This document shows, piece after piece, positions 43,804 through 56,279 of a stretch of 64,000 nucleotides of DNA. Source of the stretch: Prorocentrum cordatum (taxonomy: Eukaryota; Sar; Dinophyceae; Prorocentrales; Prorocentraceae); contig CAUYUJ010000148.1 in assembly GCA_963575745.1 (NCBI GenBank), positions 534,344 to 598,343 on the forward strand. Reading direction: 5' to 3'. Each line of letters opens with the position of its first letter. Position 1 is the first letter of the stretch. A model generated the notes under the pieces. That model was not told the DNA's origin and did not search any database. It was given only the letters and a program-made list of their open reading frames with translations. A program made the position numbers and the translations under genes.

Positions 43804-43821
43804 GCATCATCATCATCATCT
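43591..43821. repeat. Compound (CTC)n-(ATC)n microsatellite
   Basis: CTC units (43591-43660) change directly into ATC units (43661-43821). Poly-Glu and poly-Asp frames on the minus strand are artefacts. Confidence 0.95.
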
Positions 43822-45050
43822 ACCACCACCCGGCCGACGTGCTCCCCGCAACGCCCGCGCCGCGTCTCGTGGAGCCCGCGGCGCGAGGGTTGCGGCGGGA
43901 CGCGGGCCGAAGGCGCCGGCAGGCACACGGGCCAGCTCCTTTGGCCCTGGCTTCTGGGGCTGGCCCAGGCATCGTCTACAGTCTGGCCGCTGACCAGGAG
44001 CGATTAATAAGGAACAAGGATCCTTTTTTCCAAATACATCCATGAAAGAACGAGGAATAAGGAACAATGAGAATCTCCGAAGGAACACCGAGTGGGCTCG
44101 CCACCCAAAAAAGGACGAAACGCAGCGCAAAACTAAGGAACCACGGAGCCCTTTTTGAAAAGTGAGCGTTCCTTATTCAGCGGCCCGACTGTACGAGCAT
44201 CTGTTCCCAAACCGTTTCCGAAGCATTCCTCTCGAACATCTGAGTTGCACCTCGGTCGGAAGAAGCAGGGGAAAACATGGAGTAGGACATCGGAGAAAGT
44301 AGACTTGGCTCAGGCACCTCAAAATACAACAGAAGCATATCGATTCTCGAAGTGGGAGGGCGCTGAAAGTAGATTGAGATCTGGAAATCCAAAAATACCT
44401 ACCACTTTCAACGACTGGCGTGTACCCCTGAACCGAGCGGCCGTAGACAGGGCCCTTGGGGGCCTCGTAGTTCGCGAGCGGATGGTCTCGAACCGTCGCT
44501 TAACAGCTTGCGAACATTCGAATGCGAACATGAGTTTTCATCCGTCGGGCGTTGGCAGAGCTGGGCTTCAGTGGGACATGGTTTAGTGATGTGTACTGGG
44601 GGAGGCCCCCCCCCCCGCCCCGTTCCACTAACCTGAACTGCCGTCACCCAAAAAAAACACTAGGTACGGCAGACCTGGTTTAGTGATTCTGGCCAATGTC
44701 GGGGCTGCGAGGCCCTACCACTAACCAGGTCCCCTTACCTGGGGTCCTGGCTGTACCCGAAACCGTCGGAACACATCATAGACAACGTCTGGCTTTCTCT
44801 CTGCGTGCACGAGCACTGCCAGCACCGCGCTGCCTGCAAGCGTCCCAGCTCACATTGTCACCTGCCGCGGCGGGCGAGGCAGGAATAAACAGCATACCAG
44901 CAGTGCGAACAGAGGAAGGACACTAGAAGTCAATAAATCCACCCAGCCCGACACGCGAAGTCGTTTAGCAAACGCGCCCAAACTTGGGTGACCCAAAAGG
45001 GGGTCCAGCTGAAAGGGGGCGGTGCAATAGAATTGGGGCCGGAGAATGGA
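43822..45050. other. Unassigned sequence
   Basis: No gene recognised. TAAGGAAC(A/G)A repeats occur near 44007-44070 and a C run near 44610. Confidence 0.5.
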
Positions 45051-45054
45051 ATTT

Positions 45055-45225
45055 CCAAAATGTATTGCGCTGGAGACTTGTATTGCATTGTATTGCAAGT
45101 CATGCGTTGCACGCGACAATCCAGCAATACAGCTGCGCCCCGGAATGTATTGCACGCGCCAAATGTATTGCAGCCCAAAAATCTATTGCACCAAATCTAT
45201 TGCACCACCCCATTTGGGGTCAACC
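45055..45225. repeat. TGTATTGCA-motif cluster
   Basis: About ten occurrences of (T)GTATTGCA or CTATTGCACC in 170 bp at irregular spacing, in a compositionally mixed region. Confidence 0.7.
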
Positions 45226-45454
45226 CGACAAAGATAGGAAGAAATCGAAAATGGCAGGACTGATTAGTAAACGCCCAGGGCCTAATAAATGCCAATTGTC
45301 CGGTCCGGGTGGTTTTTCCTCCCTTGAGACACATCGGAGTGAACCCCTCTTCCGTCTGAACATCCCCCGCCGCATCAACCAACTTCTCCCCCAATTCTAC
45401 AGGAACGAAAACCACAAACGGAATAACCAACAATTGTCGGAGGTCCGCGAAGAT

Positions 45455-45553
45455 TTCTTGGATCGGCGCTGGGCCCCCCTCCCTGGCGCGCTCCGCGCGC
45501 CAGGGGCGGCGCCAGATGCGCCACCAGGGGGGGGCTCGGCATCGATCCAAGAA
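45455..45553. mobile_element. Short fold-back (MITE-like) element
   Basis: Outer arms at 45455-45478 and 45530-45553 (TTCTTGGATCGGCGCTGG... and its complement) match at about 20 of 24 bases. An inner perfect 10-bp hairpin CCCTGGCGCG/CGCGCCAGGG lies at 45481-45505. A related structure lies at 53442-53509. Confidence 0.5.
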
Positions 45554-45559
45554 AGCCGC

Positions 45560-48055
45560 GCGGAACTCACACCCATTTTGTGGTTGCGGCGTTCCTTCTT
45601 CGAGACTCGGGCGCCATGGGGTCCTCAACGGGCCCAGGGGCCGCCAAACACGACCCGCGATGAAGAGCTGGGCCTTCAGGATACGTGTCCTCAAATGTCG
45701 GGGAGGAGAGCAGCAGGATGGACCGAAGGAGGAGCAGGGGGGAGAGAGAGGGAGGGACAGAGGGACGAACAAGGTAACAGAAGAAAACAAGCGCCGGAGT
45801 AAGGGCAAGGGGACGAGCAAGAGCCGCAGGAGGCAGGAGCAGAAGGAAAGAGGAGCAGCAGCCAGAGGAGCAGGAGGGAGCCGAGACAGCGAGAGACAGC
45901 AGGAGGTAGGGCGAGCCCCTTCTCTCCCCCCCCCTGCGGCGGGCGCACCACGAAGCGCCGCATGGGGAAGTTGCTCGCGCGCGTCTTCTCCTCGGCTCTC
46001 GCAAGCGCAGCTTTGGCGGGAGGGCCGCCGGCAGTCGCGCGGTCTGCTCCTCGTCCCCCTCCTGCTGCTGTCGAGACCTGGCCACGCGAGCACACGCTGA
46101 GAACACGAGCCCGCTTGCCGAGGACACGGCCGACGACGAGCGCTCCAGGGTGGAGAGCCCGAGCACGAACCCCACCAGGGTACCGCTCCAGAGTCAGAGG
46201 CTGCGCCTGTTCGCCGGTGCCAGGCGTACACACCGCTGGCCTCACAGGCACTCTCGAGATGTAGGCATCGTTTATCCGACCCCCCGACCCCCATCCCCAT
46301 GGGCGTGGCCTGGGCCCAACTGGCCGCGTTGCCCCCCTAGATGGGGATACAGGAAGTGTTCTTCGGGTTTCGAGTGGTACATCCCCAACTGGTGTGCTGA
46401 GATGGTGGGGGTCTGGATGTGGATGGGGATAAGGAGGGGGGTCGGTTAACCGATACTGAAGATGGGCGCCCTGCGAGGCTATGTCTCCGAGCCGGTGGGG
46501 CCGAGGCCACGCAGCGAGTCGACGAGGCTCTCGGTCGGGCCCCTGGGTTCGCAGAGGGTGCCTCGGCGCCCCTGAAGTTGTTGTCGAGAGCTCCCCCGTC
46601 GACCTGGCCTGGGCATCTGGCCTTGCGCGATCTGACTGGTACTGCTCCGTCCCCCCTCTCTCTTCCCCCCCTCTTCCCTATCCCCCCCTCTTCCCCCCCT
46701 CTTCTCCCCTCCTCTGGGTTCTCCTTCGCCCCTCTTCCCTCTCCCTCTCCCCCCCCCCCCCTCCCGCCACCCGTACTCCTGAGGACCGCTTCGCGGCTTG
46801 GGCTGGCTGCGAGACCGAACCCATGGTGTCCCTGAGAACCGTCGGTCGCTGGGCCTGGAACCCAAGGCTGCCGGCCTGTGAAAAATGCCCGTCGCCATGA
46901 CTGAGGGGCAGCGATACTCCGAGTTTCTTAGTAAGCGTCGGGGGGGCGTCACTCCCGCATCGACCCCCGTCGCAGGCAGCCGCCGCGCGCCGAAGGCGCT
47001 CCGACCACCGTCGCGGCGCGACGACGAGGCGAGGTTGACCCACGTCGGGGGGGTACCCCCCCACGCTTATTAAGAAACCCAGTGCAGGTGGGGACTGGCA
47101 CACGAGGGAACATCGACCTGGAATCGGCGATACGTCGCCGATAGGTCGGCGAGAGGCCTCCGAAAGCACATCCGCACCTCCCAGGGCAGGTTGGGGCTAT
47201 CGGGCACCATATCGGCGATGGATGGGCAATTGGGATCGATGCGTCCCCCCCTGAGCCTATTTCCCCCTATCGTTGCTCGTCACTGATTGGCATCAACTCA
47301 TCTCGATGTCGATCCTACACCTGGCGCTGGGAAGATAGCATACGAGCATGCGGCGCCGATCTCCGGAAAGCCAGTTATCCCTTTGAGGCGATCTCCCCAC
47401 GAGAGCCCCATTCTGATCACGCAATGCCTTTGCCTGGGCCTCTTGGGTGCACGCTACCCCGAGGTGGGGGACAATCAGCGTGTAGTATCGGCGGTGGACT
47501 AACATCCCTTTAGTAAACCATCTTTTAGTGAAAACTGCCTAGGACCGAAACCGACGGACCTGGACCCGCAAACATGACGGCCGCGACGATATTTCGCGAA
47601 CTGAAAACGGCCAATTGGCTAATCGACGTGTCAGGGTAGAGGTCTATCAACCTCCGATAGTCGGCGGGCAGGCAGCGCCACAACGCACGCCATCTGTCCA
47701 GCCCCAAACCGTGGAGATTCCCTTGATTTCTGATAGCGCTTCCCTACGAATGTCATCGCCTCTGGGCCTGTCAATATCAGGGGTACTCCTACTTTCATAG
47801 ATTCCGCTTAGTTTGTTCCGTAGGGCGGCTGTTGACGACGCCACCGCCAAATAAAGCAATGCAAACGTGTTCGCTGGCGAGCGATTCTTGTCAGCACCCT
47901 GCAACATCTCTATAGCGCGCCGAGGGTACTTCGTGGTTGACCAGAGGCGCCAACGCCAAAAGAAAGATCACGAATTTCCGAATATCGCACCCGGGGCCTT
48001 TCTGCACTGAACCTTCGCCAAATATTGGTTCGCGGCAACTTAACAGTCGGGGATC
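45560..48055. other. Unassigned sequence
   Basis: Frames of 100-370 codons on both strands are open because of purine/pyrimidine bias (for example 45710-45920 and 46640-46770) and conflict with each other. The + frame 45962-46264 starts with a signal-like MGKLLARVFSSALASAAL, but the minus frames look equally good, so no gene is called. GGCGATACGTCGCCGATAGG at about 47128 recalls the fold-back family at 55860. Confidence 0.45.
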
Positions 48056-48059
48056 TTCC

Positions 48060-48245
48060 GACCCGGGTCAATCCCGACCCAGGTCACTCAGGCCTTGCAA
48101 AATCCTGCAAGATCCTTCAAGATCCTGCACCAAAACCAGGGTTAATGCGAAGGAACCTGCAAGATCCTGCAGGATCCTGCACCCAAACCCGGGTCAATGC
48201 GACCCCGGCCCTGCAGGATCCTGCAAGATCGGGCGCTCTGGCTGA
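48060..48245. repeat. Repeats of GATCCTGCAAGATCCTGCA
   Basis: CCTGCAAGATCCTGCAGGATC units alternate with CCCGGGTCAATGCGACCC segments. About six short units in 180 bp. Confidence 0.7.
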
Positions 48246-48429
48246 CCCCCGTTTGCATTGACCCCCGTCTCAAGGCTCCCGAAACAGTAGGGACAGGCTC
48301 GAGGCCAGCTGACAGGGTTTAGGCGTCTGAGACTCGTGGGCCTGCCGTCCCTCGCGCGCAACAGCTGGCGCTCCTTTGACTCCTCGAGTGCCCAGCGATC
48401 TCCCCCCCCGAGGATCGAGATCGGTCGGT

Positions 48430-48690
48430 CCTCCCATTTTGCCTCCTCCTCCTCCCCCTCCTGCTCCCCCTCCTCCTGCGCCTCCTGCTCCTCCTGCTGC
48501 TCCTGTTCCTGCCCCTGCTCATCTCGTCCTCCTGCGGTTCCTCCTCCGCTTTCCCCTCCTCCTCCTGCCGATCCTCCTCCTCCTCCTCCTCCTCCTGCTC
48601 CTCCTCCTCCTGCTGATCCTCCTCCTGCTCCTCCTCTTGCTCCTCCTCCTCCTCCTCCTCCTCCTGCTCCTCCTCCTCCACCAGCACGCA
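48430..48690. repeat. (CTC)n-rich tract
   Basis: CCTCCTCCTGCTCC-type pyrimidine repeats. The adjacent 48700-49300 has a (GA)n run near 48890 and no recognised gene. Confidence 0.85.
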
Positions 48691-49309
48691 GCCGAGGACA
48701 GGAGCGGCGGGCGCAGGAGCGCCCCCAGCCCCGCTCCTTCGCGGTCTTGGCGACCTTCTGCTCCTGTGTGCGGTGTGGGGGGGGCCCGGCGCTGCAGACC
48801 CATCCCAACGCAGCGAACGAGCGGGGGAGGGAGGAGGGGTAGGGAAAAGGACGGGAGAGGGAGACAACGAGGAACAGGGTGAGATAGCAAGAGAGAGAGA
48901 GAGAGATGGGGGGAGAGAAAGACGGGGGGGGAAGGGAGGGAAAGCGAGAGCGGGAGCGAGGGCACGAGAGAGAGTGAGGGTGCTGGCCTGGCAAGGCATC
49001 AGCGCTCCGCGCACGCCCCCCCCCCTCAACAAGATTGTGGGGGGTGGGATGCTCCCATGCGCGGTCACAGTGTCTGTGTCCCCCCGCCCATCGACCCACG
49101 CACACCTGCCGCGGCTGCGCCTGAGATTCAGGTCCCTCTGTTCCGCGCACCGGTCGCTGCGCGACCTCCGCAAAAGAGTAGATGGGAAGTCCACGCTCCG
49201 CGATCATGAATAGCGGGGACTCTTTCCACGCTGAGGGCATTGCGCATCGCTGCGCGATTGCTTATACGTCGAGCGCGTCACGCGCGGTGGTCGCGCTCCT
49301 CGCATCGGT

Positions 49310-49965
49310 CGATACGCGACCTCCGCATGGGAGTGTGGGGGGATCTGCCTGAAAACCGATGTAGGGATGCCTCGGGCTCCCTCAGGTCACGCCAGGACTC
49401 CTCGAGCACTCGACCATCATCACGTTCCCTCGTGGCGTCTCATGATGATTTACAGTTCGAAGCGTCGCCCCGGGCGGTGTCGCAACTGCGTCGCATCAGC
49501 GGGCATCCCGCTATACGACCACCGCGCGGGGTGGTGCGGGGGTGGGGTGCGTGAAACGATGGATGGGCTTCCTCGGGCTCTGTCAGGCCGCATCAGGATT
49601 CCTCGGGTGCCCAAGAACAAGCAGGTTGCCTCATGATGCCAATGACTCTTCAAACAAAGTCCCATGCGGTTCCTCTGTCGGCATCGCAGCTGCGCCGCGT
49701 CTGCTGGCATCACGCTACGCGACCACCGGGCGGGGTGACGGGGGGAGGGAATCTGCATGAAACGATATGGAGGCTTTCTCGGGCTCCCTCAGGCCGCATC
49801 AGGATTCCTCGAGTGCCCAAAACCTGCAGGATTCTTCATGGTGCCCATGACTCTTCTAGGTACCACGCGATTCCTCTGGCTGCGTCGTACTCGCGTCGCG
49901 TCTTCTGGCATCCCATGACGCGACCACCGCGCGGGGTGGCGGGGGGTCTGCATGGGATGTTCCTG
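49310..49965. repeat. Tandem repeat, about 200-bp unit
   Basis: Three to four diverged units share GACCACCGCGCGGGGTGG (near 49517, 49719 and 49920), GCCGCATCAGGATTCCTCG, GTGCCCAA and CATGATGCCAATGACTCTTC-like segments. Spacing is 201-203 bp. No frame is shared across units. Confidence 0.8.
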
Positions 49966-51790
49966 TGGCCTCCTATGGTTCCCTGGAAGCCTCTAAAATT
50001 CCTTGGAGATTCCTGGGGAAGCTCCTGGGGTTCCGGAATAACCTCGGAAGCACGGACGCTATGCATTTCGCGGGCTGATCCTAGGGGACGGGTAGGCTCC
50101 CAGGAGGCCCAAGAAGCGCCACAGTATTGAAGAAAGGATCATACTCGGAACTCGACCTCGATGGAAGGGCTCCTGCCGAAGGAAGCAAGGGCAGGATCAG
50201 TCAGCATCGCATCGGGGAATCGAATCGAATCGTCGGATCAGGCCGCATCAGCACAGAGCCGATATCGAATCGGCGCGCCCGCCAGGCCGCGCCAGGAGGC
50301 ACAGCAGCGCCACGCAAGCATCTGGCCGCATCAGATCGACAGAGTACCAGCATCACATCGGATAGAGCAGGGCGCAGCCGATGTCGAATCCGATTGATCG
50401 GATCAAACGGGGCCCTGCTAGGGCGCATATCCCTCTCGGCGTCGGGCGAAAGAGGGGGGGAAAGAGAGAGAGAGAGAGAGAGAGCACAGGGGTGTAAAGA
50501 ATCAGTGGCGTGCAGCTGATGACCCCCGGCGTCTCCAGGCGCCTGAGGCGCCCATGCGCATCGAGGATTGTGCGCCCAGCGGCGGGGCCGAAGCAAGCCG
50601 CATGCAGCAGACTCGGGCCCCCCCCCCCCTTGGCCCTTGCCGCCCCTTCGTCCGACCCTGATGTCGATGCGATGGCGCCTGCCTGCGGATGAGCGGACCC
50701 ATGGGAGGGCAGCGCGGCCCTGCACGGTGGTTCCCGCCACCGCGTGGGTCGCTCCACCCCGAACGATTGCGGCTTTGCCGTTGCGCAGGCCGTGTGACAT
50801 CGGCCGATTCCGGAGCCCGCCGCGTCGACGCGACGCCAGCCAGCGGTGCCGAGGGGAAGGGCCACAGCCCTCGCTCGGAGCGGGCCCCCCCCAGCTGCCC
50901 TCGGCGCCACGGTTTTTGTCACAGCGTGGACCCCAGGAGGCCTCAATTCACTGCCGTCGGGACTGGTGGCAGAGGATATCCGAGAGGGCACACAGCTGTA
51001 GGAGCAACCCTTCTTCCAGCATGCAAAGAATAAACACCATGGCATGAGACGCGAAACACAGAACAAAAGGGTACCGTTGATTTTGCAGGGTCGAGCTACT
51101 ACTCAGATTCGACTGTACCCTGGACCTGCTTCTCGCCCCCAGCAGTCGTCTGACGGTTCCCCGGGCTGGGCGAGGGCCCCCACAGGCCGAAAACTATTGA
51201 AAACTTGATCGTCGTGATCCCTTCGCTATGCGAGCATGCCGTGCCGGGTGTCGGGCGCACGCTAACGTGGATTAGAGATCGGTGGATCTGGCGCGCTGGT
51301 GCCGGATCCGTGGATCGGGGACGGTACACCCAAAACGTGAGGCCAGAGCCGCCTCATTCGGCGACGGAGCGCGCCGACTCCGTACGGGAACGGGACCCAC
51401 CACTGATCCACGCTGCCTGGCACGCCTGTCGGAAGAGGTGGGCAGGAGCACGAAGTGGGAAGGCGGATGGAGTAGATTAGGCCCAGCCCTCCCAGAGAAT
51501 GACAGAACACATCAAAACCAAGCTCATCCTTGAAGCAGGAGGGGCAAGAAGTGGACTGGGCTCTGGGAGTCCGAACATGCCGACTTCCACCGACCGACGA
51601 GCAATCCATGCCTTCGTATCCTCGAGCTGGGAGGGGCCGCAGCCGACGCTAGGCGCAGAAGGGGGCCCGCCCCTCGGCGGCGGGCGTCGGGCGGCGCACC
51701 GTCTTCAGCGCGCGCCTGCGGGTCGAGGAAGGGGGGGCGGGAGGGCGGCGGCGGACGACGGCTGCAGCGCGGGGGGAGGGCAGCCCAAGG
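49966..51790. other. Unassigned sequence
   Basis: It includes short CATCGCATC/CATCAGATC repeats (50200-50400) and a (GA)n run (50463-50485). Overlapping frames on both strands give no recognisable protein. Confidence 0.45.
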
Positions 51791-51799
51791 GGCCCTCCT

Positions 51800-51955
51800 C
51801 TCGTGGCTCCTCCTCCTCCTCTCACTCCTCTTCCTCTGCCTGCGCCTCCGTCTCCGCCTCCGTCCGCCTCCTCCTCCTCCTCCTTTTCATCCTCCACGTC
51901 TGCCTCCTCATCCACAAATTCTGCCTCCTCCTCCTCCTCCTCAACTTGTGCATCC
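51800..51955. repeat. CTC/CTG-rich pyrimidine tract
   Basis: Degenerate CCTCCTCCTCTCACTCC-type repeats. Confidence 0.8.
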
Positions 51956-52084
51956 ACATCTCCTTGGCATTGCTGCCACCTTCTAAGCATTTCGTTGCAG
52001 CAGGATCATTGCATAATGGTTGATCATGGCCATTACATCATAGCCATACTATTCGTCGTCACCATCATTCGTCGTCAGCAACAG

Positions 52085-53150
52085 CTTCATCAGATATGAT
52101 CATCATCGTCATCAGCATCATCAGCCTCATCATATTCATCATCAAAAAACATCATCAACCTCATCATCGTCTTATTAGTCATCATCATCAGCGGCAACAT
52201 CACCAACATCATCATCAGCATCAGCATCAGCATCATCATCAGCAGCATCATCACCCGCCTCCGTAACATAACCATGAACATCATCAGAAACACCATGATC
52301 ACGACCATCAGCAGCATCATCGTCATCATCATAATCCTCTCCATTCCCCCGCCCCATCATCAGAATATCACCCACCAGCATCACCAACACCAGACGCATC
52401 ATCGTAATCCCATGCGCCCTCCTCATCATCCACATCTTCATGCTCGTCCTCATCACCATCCGCATCGTTGTCATCACGACCCGCATCCGTATCATCATCA
52501 ACATCAGCAGCATCATCATCATCATCAGCATCACCAGCATCAACATGTTCGTCAGATTCGTATTCGTCATCGTCATCATCATCATCAGCATCATCATCAT
52601 CATCATCATCATCAGCATCATCATCATCATCATCATCATCATCCGCATCGCCATCATCATCATCATCATCATAATCATCATCATCTTCATCATCATCATC
52701 ATCACCATCATCATCATGGTCGTCGGTATACGCATCCTCAGCATCAGCATCAGCATCATCATCATCATCAACAACATCAGCGTCGTCTTCACTAGCCTTA
52801 GCAGCATCATCAATACTCTCAGCCAATCCACGTTCCCCCTCCCGCTCACCACCCCATCACCACCGTCAACAACAACAGCCATCGTCAGCGTAGGTACCAA
52901 CATCACCATCATCGTCAGCATCATCAATCTCATTACCACCAGCATGCTCACCGACAAGCTAAGAATCAACCTCGTCATCAAACTCGCCACCGTAATCACC
53001 ATCGCCACCGTAATCATCAGCAGCATCGACATCACCATCGCCATCGCCATGAGCATCATCATCATGAGCATGAGCATGAGCATGAGCATGAGCATGAGCA
53101 TCAGCATCATCATCAGCAGCATCATCATTTCATTATCATCATCGCCGGCA
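52085..53150. repeat. 1.07-kb (ATC)n-dominated microsatellite
   Basis: Near-continuous CATCATCAT with CAG, CAC and ACC interruptions. A short CTCGTCCTC stretch sits in the middle (52440-52500). It is the longest microsatellite in the window. Met-, Asp- or Ile-rich open frames are artefacts. Confidence 0.95.
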
Positions 53151-53441
53151 TCGGGTGCCTCAGCGCGCGGGTCTTCTTGGGCCTCAGGTCCAGGGGGATG
53201 TACCTGGAGAAGGGGGAGTCAGGAGGGCGAGAAGAAGGAACAACCAAACGCGAACGAACATACTACTTTTCGGAGGTCCATGCAAATCTAAACTCAAAAA
53301 AAAACGTTCCACGGGGGCGAGGCCGAGATGTCCAGGAGTCCATGTCGCGAGACCACGACGTTGGAGGTCTGCGTCTCCACCACCTCATCTCGAAGAACAA
53401 CACAAACAAATCAAATAAACGTTCGGCGGGTCATGCAAGTC

Positions 53442-53509
53442 TCTTGGATCGGCGCTGAACCCCCTGGCGGCTCGTCTGGTGCCGACAGGGGTCCAGTGCC
53501 GACCCCAGA
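53442..53509. mobile_element. Fold-back element related to 45455
   Basis: The left arm TCTTGGATCGGCGCTGAAC matches the 45455 element. The right arm at 53488-53509 is its complement at about 17 of 22 bases. Confidence 0.4.
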
Positions 53510-53869
53510 AATCCGAGCGGCCCTCCGACAATGTATGCATGCAGTTCCTTCTCCATTAAGCGGAGGATGAGCGGGTAGGAGAAGGAGAAGGGGAAGAAGA
53601 GAGGGCAAGGGGGGAGTGGAGAGAGGGTGAGCAAGATAGGGGGGCGGTTGAGCGCGCCCCACCTGGATCATGCGCCACGGCAAGGGTGGAGGAAGAGGAG
53701 GGAGGGCACGCGGGGAGAGTGGAGGGAAGAGGGGGGAGGTGGGGGGAACGTGTTCAGACAGACAGAAGACGCCATCACGCACAGTGCTTTAACTACTACC
53801 ACTGCGAGATGAGACTGGCAGCTTGGAGCAGTAAATAGCATTGCGACAGGAGTGCAGCTCTAAGCTCGC

Positions 53870-54035
53870 TTCTGCCCAGGCCGCCCGAATGAGGGCGAAG
53901 CAGATGAGGTCAGAGGATCGCGCGTGATCGCCGATGCATCGGCGATGCGGCTCATTTCGGAACCAAATTGTACGACGCATCGGCGATGCAGTGCGATCCT
54001 CCAATCCCTTCTACTCCGACCCCTGTTTTGGTAGG
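53870..54035. mobile_element. GATGCATCGGCGATG fold-back element, copy 1
   Basis: ATCGCCGATGCATCGGCGATGC-type palindromes lie at about 53929-53950 and again near 53974-53990. The ends (AGATGAGGTCAGAGGATCGCG and GATCCTCCAATCCCTTC) partly complement each other. The order matches 55860-56082. Confidence 0.5.
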
Positions 54036-54314
54036 CCCCCGCCATCTACGGATTCTTTGGAGATGCGCTTCGGCGAACGGCTTTGACCACGGCAGCTCAT
54101 GTCCCCGCTTCCGCTTGTGCACCGCGAAACAGGCTCGTGAGCACGGGTGGGGCGTCACACCGCAAGCATAGCTTCAAACAATTTTGTGGCACTCGAAGGG
54201 GGGCACGCTTCTACGGGCCCCAGGAGGGTTCAGGACAACTCGATCCAGGAAGCTTCTCATTTGTCTTCGGTGGGCCCGCTGCTCGTCCGGACGCTGTCCA
54301 TCCAGGTGGACACC

Positions 54315-54369
54315 GACACACACACACACACATACACACACACACACACGCGCACGCACAAACACCCGC

Positions 54370-54404
<35 letters not shown>

Positions 54405-54465
54405 CGCACACACACGCGCACACACACAGACACACACACACACACACACAGAAACACTACAACAT
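54315..54465. repeat. (CA)n microsatellite
   Basis: ACACAC with CGC and AAC interruptions over about 145 bp. Confidence 0.95.
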
Positions 54466-54494
54466 GCACTGACCTTTCTCGGGTTGGCCAAACA

Positions 54495-54865
54495 CCATCA
54501 CGAAGGCTCCGACTCCAGTACCCATGTCTCCGATTGCGGCTCCCGCCTGTCCGACTCCAACCCCCGCTCCGGAACGACACGTCTCCGATCCACCATCTGG
54601 CTCCAGGTTCAGTCTTTCCAGGTCCAATTCCAATGATCGTCTCTCCGACTCCGGCTCCCGTCTGTCCGACTCCAGCCCCTATATCTCCAGCGCCGGAGCG
54701 TAGTATCACGGTGCCACGCTTCCAGCTTCCGACTCCTACGCTCATCTTTCCGATTCCTGCTCTCCGACTCCAGCTCCTACCCCCGCGACTCGATTTCTCC
54801 TGTCCCTTCCGACTCCTGCCCCTATCTTTCCGACTCCTGAGATCGTCTCCCCGACTCCAGATGAC
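54495..54865. repeat. Short repeats of TCCGACTCCAGCTCC
   Basis: Irregular 12- to 20-bp units containing CGACTCC(A/T)G(C/T)(C/T)CC. No frame-consistent protein. The segment 54870-55740 is unassigned. Confidence 0.7.
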
Positions 54866-55740
54866 GATATTACTTGCGCAGCTGCGCTAAAAATTTGGAA
54901 CGATTGTGATCGATGCGTGCACGGACGACGAAGACGGACTCCTGCTCACAACGAATCATCTGAGGGCCCCGGCCCCCGCCCGCGCTGCCCTTGTAGGGCT
55001 GGTCCCGCCGGATTGACATCGCGCGCTCGCCTCGCCTCGCCTCTTCGGAGTGCGCGATTCGCTGAAGTGGCTAACGAGCGACGCTTCGCAAGCCTGCACA
55101 ATCGGGCTATGGGCAAGACGGTGAAAGAATACGCCCAAACGGTTCAAAACAAAAAATGCACAACATATATCAACACACGCGCTTCAAATCTTGCCTGCCG
55201 TACACTACGCAGTCACTATCGGCTGAACAATCTACAAGGCTCTCACCCCGCATGCTACGCCACTCGCGCACTTGTGCTTGTCACATTCGTGCGATCTGTG
55301 AATATAGCTATCGTACCGACGGGCTGCGGAAATTCGCAGTGCATGTCAGTCCCAGCAGCCCTCTCGGCGTAGGTGGTCCCACGAGTTCTGAATTTCCTCC
55401 TTCCAAACTCCCTCTTCCCTTCGGGGAAGGGTACCCTCCCGATCCCTTCCCTGAGGTCTTGGAGGGTTCGCGAGGGGTTAGGGCGTCTAAGATAGCCCAA
55501 GATGGCTGCAAGTGGGCGTCCGATGGTCCCCCAAAGAGGCCAACATCTGTCAAATCTTCGGGTCAATCAACGAGTTGCACCGTCTCGCCTCCTCGCTTCC
55601 GATACGACTAGGATGCCTCAGGATGACCCCAACATGGCCCAAGAAAGCCACAAGGAGGGCCCAAGAGATCCCCAAAAACGCCCCAAAAACGGCATAACAA
55701 CGCCCTCAGAGAGGGGGCCCCGGAAGAGGGACGGAAATCG

Positions 55741-55763
55741 CCCCCCCCCCCCCCCCCCCCCCC
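55741..55763. repeat. Poly-C run
   Basis: More than 20 consecutive C bases, so the length in the assembly may be inexact. Confidence 0.9.
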
Positions 55764-55859
55764 CACACCTCCTTTGATAAATGGCCCCGCCATGGGCCCA
55801 AAAAGGCCCGCCAGGGCAAATATTCCACTGAACGATTCGACACTTCCCTAGAGGCATCC

Positions 55860-56082
55860 TAGATGGGGTCGGTGTGGATGGGGTCGGACGATCGCGCCGC
55901 ATCGCCGATACATCGGCGATGCATCGACGATGCATCGGTGATGCACTGGCGGTACATCGTCGACGTCGGCGATACATCGGCGACGTCGAAGCGAAGCACA
56001 TCGGGCCCCGCATCGAGCCGCATCGGTGATGCATCGGCGATGCGGCGCGCTCCTCCGACCACGTCTACTCCGACCCCATCTA
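55860..56082. mobile_element. GATGCATCGGCGATG fold-back element, copy 2 (best preserved)
   Basis: It begins TAGATGGGGTCGG (55860) and ends CCGACCCCATCTA (56082). The terminal inverted repeats span about 29 bp with about 24 matches. The interior is packed with CATCGGCGATGCATCG, GACGTCGGCGA and CGCATCGAGCCGCATCGG palindromic units. It has no coding capacity, and no clear target-site duplication was seen. It is MITE-like in form. Confidence 0.6.
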
Positions 56083-56279
56083 GGGGGCCTAGATTCCCTG
56101 AATTCGCCGGCCCAACGGGCCAGGGCGTGCTAAGATCTCCGGTAACTGGTTAACAGTATTAACAGTATTTCTAGTTCGCGCGCGCGGGGCGGCCCCTGGG
56201 GGTCCCCCGGCGAAAAGTACCCCGACCAACGCCCGGTCGCCGCCCGACCGCCGCCCGACCAAGTCTACTCAGAGATGGT

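Noticed and set aside
52175-53128. Met/Asp-rich 317-codon frame
   Set aside because: It is a translation of the ATC microsatellite.
54174-54491. Cys/Val-rich frame
   Set aside because: It is a translation of the (CA)n microsatellite.
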